Assembly: GCF_039503195.1 (NCBI RefSeq)
Contig: NZ_JBCJKP010000001.1
Span: forward strand, 2,356,001-2,420,000
Direction: 5' to 3'
Length of the DNA: 64,000 bases
Source of the DNA: Streptomyces mirabilis
GTDB lineage: Bacteria > Actinomycetota > Actinomycetes > Streptomycetales > Streptomycetaceae
Each line of letters opens with the position of its first letter. Within the stretch, counting starts at the first letter, position 1. Positions 62,852-64,000 of the stretch are shown piece after piece. Under the pieces are notes generated by a model, which was not told where the DNA came from, searched no databases, and was given only the letters and a program-made list of their open reading frames with translations. The translations under genes and the position numbers were made by a program.

Positions 62852-63970
62852 TCATCCCATGTGCCGGGCAACGGTGCAGCTCTGCTGTGTCGGGACTCGG
62901 CTGCGGTCGTTGCGGAGGATCAGTACGGCCACGTCGTCCGCCGGTCTGCCACCGGTGTGGCGCAACAGACGGGTGAAGACCGCCCTGAGAACGGTCTGCG
63001 GGGAGACGGGCTGGGTACGGACGGCCTCGGCGAGCGTGGCGGGCAGGGGGAAGAAGCGGCCCTGGGGGTCGCGGGCGTCCTCCACTCCGTCGGTGTGCAG
63101 GAACAGGGACTCGCCGGGGAGGAGTCGGCCGCACCGGGTGGCCGCCAGTTCGGCGGGGAGCGGGAACGGGCCGAGCGGGGGCAGCGGTTCGGCTCCCGTG
63201 AGTGGCTCCACCCGACCGGTGCCGAGTCGGTACGGCGCCGGGTGACCGCAGTTGAGGGCGTACACCTCGCCGTCACGGCGGATCTCCAGGAGCAGTACGG
63301 TGACGAACTCCTCGGCGACCGGGCTGTCGGGGTCCGGGCCCGCCGAGGGGTGTTCGGCGCGCGCCCGCTCGCGCAGGTACCGGGCCAGGGCGCGTTCCAG
63401 CCGCCGGAGCACACAGGCGAGTTCGGGTTCGTCGTGCACGGCCTCGCGGAAGCTGCCGAGGACGGCGGCGGCGGTTCCGATGGCGCCGAGGCCGTGTCCA
63501 CGCACGTCGCCCATGACGACCCGTACACCGTGCTCGGTGGCGATCACCTCGTACAGGTCGCCGCCGATGTTCGCGCCGTGGTCGGCGGAGAGCTGGGCCG
63601 CGGCGACGTTGAGGCCGTCGATGCGTGGAGGCAGCGGTCTCAGCAGCACGCTCTGGGCGGCGCCCGCGACCTTGCGGATCTGCCTCAGCTCCCGCAGCAG
63701 CGCCCGTCTGACGTGGAGGATCAGCCCGGTGCCGACGGCGAAGAAGACGGCGCTGGTGACGATCCGCGCCTCGAGGCCGTCCCGCTGGGCGAGTGGACAG
63801 GTCATTCTGTACGTGATGGCGATCGCGCCCCAGGCGGTGGGCAGCCCCAGGCTCAATACCCGCCGCAGGGTCCGGCGCTCGGCCCGGCGCACCGTCCGGT
63901 CGAGGCCGTCCGGCGGACCGCCACCGTGGACCGTCCGGGCCGGTCGCACGCGCGGTCTGCCCCGGCTCAC
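62852..63970 (-). CDS. membrane-linked PP2C (SpoIIE/RsbU-type) phosphatase
   Basis: 372 residues to the GTG at 63970; the frame stays open to the window edge, so the true start may lie outside. Two hydrophobic helices near the N-terminus (SLGLPTAWGAIAITY, VTSAVFFAVGTGLILHV) lead into a PP2C domain with metal-binding Asp in NIGGDLYEVI, MGDVRGHGLGA and FLHTDGVEDARD. Such phosphatases act on anti-anti-sigma factors in stress and development. No GAF or PAS sensor is visible. No partner anti-sigma gene is in the window. Confidence 0.88.
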   Translation of the reverse strand: MSRGRPRVRPARTVHGGGPPDGLDRTVRRAERRTLRRVLSLGLPTAWGAIAITYRMTCPLAQRDGLEARIVTSAVFFAVGTGLILHVRRALLRELRQIRKVAGAAQSVLLRPLPPRIDGLNVAAAQLSADHGANIGGDLYEVIATEHGVRVVMGDVRGHGLGAIGTAAAVLGSFREAVHDEPELACVLRRLERALARYLRERARAEHPSAGPDPDSPVAEEFVTVLLLEIRRDGEVYALNCGHPAPYRLGTGRVEPLTGAEPLPPLGPFPLPAELAATRCGRLLPGESLFLHTDGVEDARDPQGRFFPLPATLAEAVRTQPVSPQTVLRAVFTRLLRHTGGRPADDVAVLILRNDRSRVPTQQSCTVARHMG

Positions 63971-64000
63971 CGCCCGGACGAGCCCGGCCCGCAGACCACT

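Overview
The window is 64 kb of very GC-rich chromosomal DNA with a typical Streptomyces-type actinomycete gene content: G/C-biased third positions, many GTG and TTG starts, twin-arginine signals, a Streptomyces-order argCJBDR operon, and a MerR/TetR/MocR/OmpR regulator set. No insertion sequence, prophage, integrase, CRISPR array or rRNA was seen. The content reads as conserved core chromosome with a few lineage-specific insertions, not as a genomic island.

Layout. 1-4.7 kb: the end of a CGNR zinc-finger regulator, small membrane proteins, a DsbA-like thioredoxin, an acetyltransferase, and the pabB-pabC pair for p-aminobenzoate (folate). 4.8-5.4 kb: a five-gene tRNA cluster (Gly, Cys, three Val) with its own promoter and terminator. 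5.4-10.3 kb: a zinc-ribbon protein, an APH-fold kinase, small proteins, a membrane Ser/Thr kinase and a SpoU-type RNA methylase. 10.3-17.2 kb: cobalamin genes (a siroheme-synthase-like SirC-CobA fusion, a giant BluB-CobT fusion with a ~700-residue low-complexity N-terminus, and cobL). 18-21.2 kb: the methionine ABC transporter metN-metI-metQ, preceded by a Cys/Met-rich 28-codon upstream reading frame that looks like an attenuation leader. 21-29.6 kb: assorted enzymes, an ECF-like sigma factor, a Tat-exported GDPD, an acyltransferase, a TetR-MFS pair with a clear operator, and an aldo/keto reductase. 29.7-32.5 kb: argH and argG, argG with a promoter covered by ARG boxes. 32.8-35 kb: three exported or cytosolic single genes, then a 27-bp minisatellite.

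35.2-42.6 kb is the most distinctive block. An OmpR-type two-component system is divergent from a duplicated module: ferric-reductase-like flavocytochrome, FMN-binding protein, second flavocytochrome, double FMN-binding protein, ApbE flavin transferase. The FMN-binding domains carry the SGA(S/T)YT flavinylation motif, so this is a candidate transmembrane flavin-based electron-transfer system that assembles its own covalent flavin. Its first flavocytochrome gene contains a one-base frame break in a C run. The intergenic region carries two pairs of 11-bp direct repeats suited to the response regulator.

42.7-47.6 kb: argCJBDR on the minus strand with a promoter overlapped by an ARG box at one end and a good intrinsic terminator at the other. 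47.7-64 kb: a VOC protein, a DUF5997 / HTH-less LysR-domain pair, a MerR-CMD operon, a secreted arabinofuranosidase, a histidine-phosphatase-fold protein lacking its catalytic histidines, a shrunken carotenoid oxygenase remnant, a MocR-EamA pair whose start codons overlap, a Tat-exported glycoside-hydrolase-like protein, a hydroxybutyryl-CoA dehydrogenase, a NUDIX hydrolase, a TPR regulator, and a PP2C phosphatase running to the window edge.
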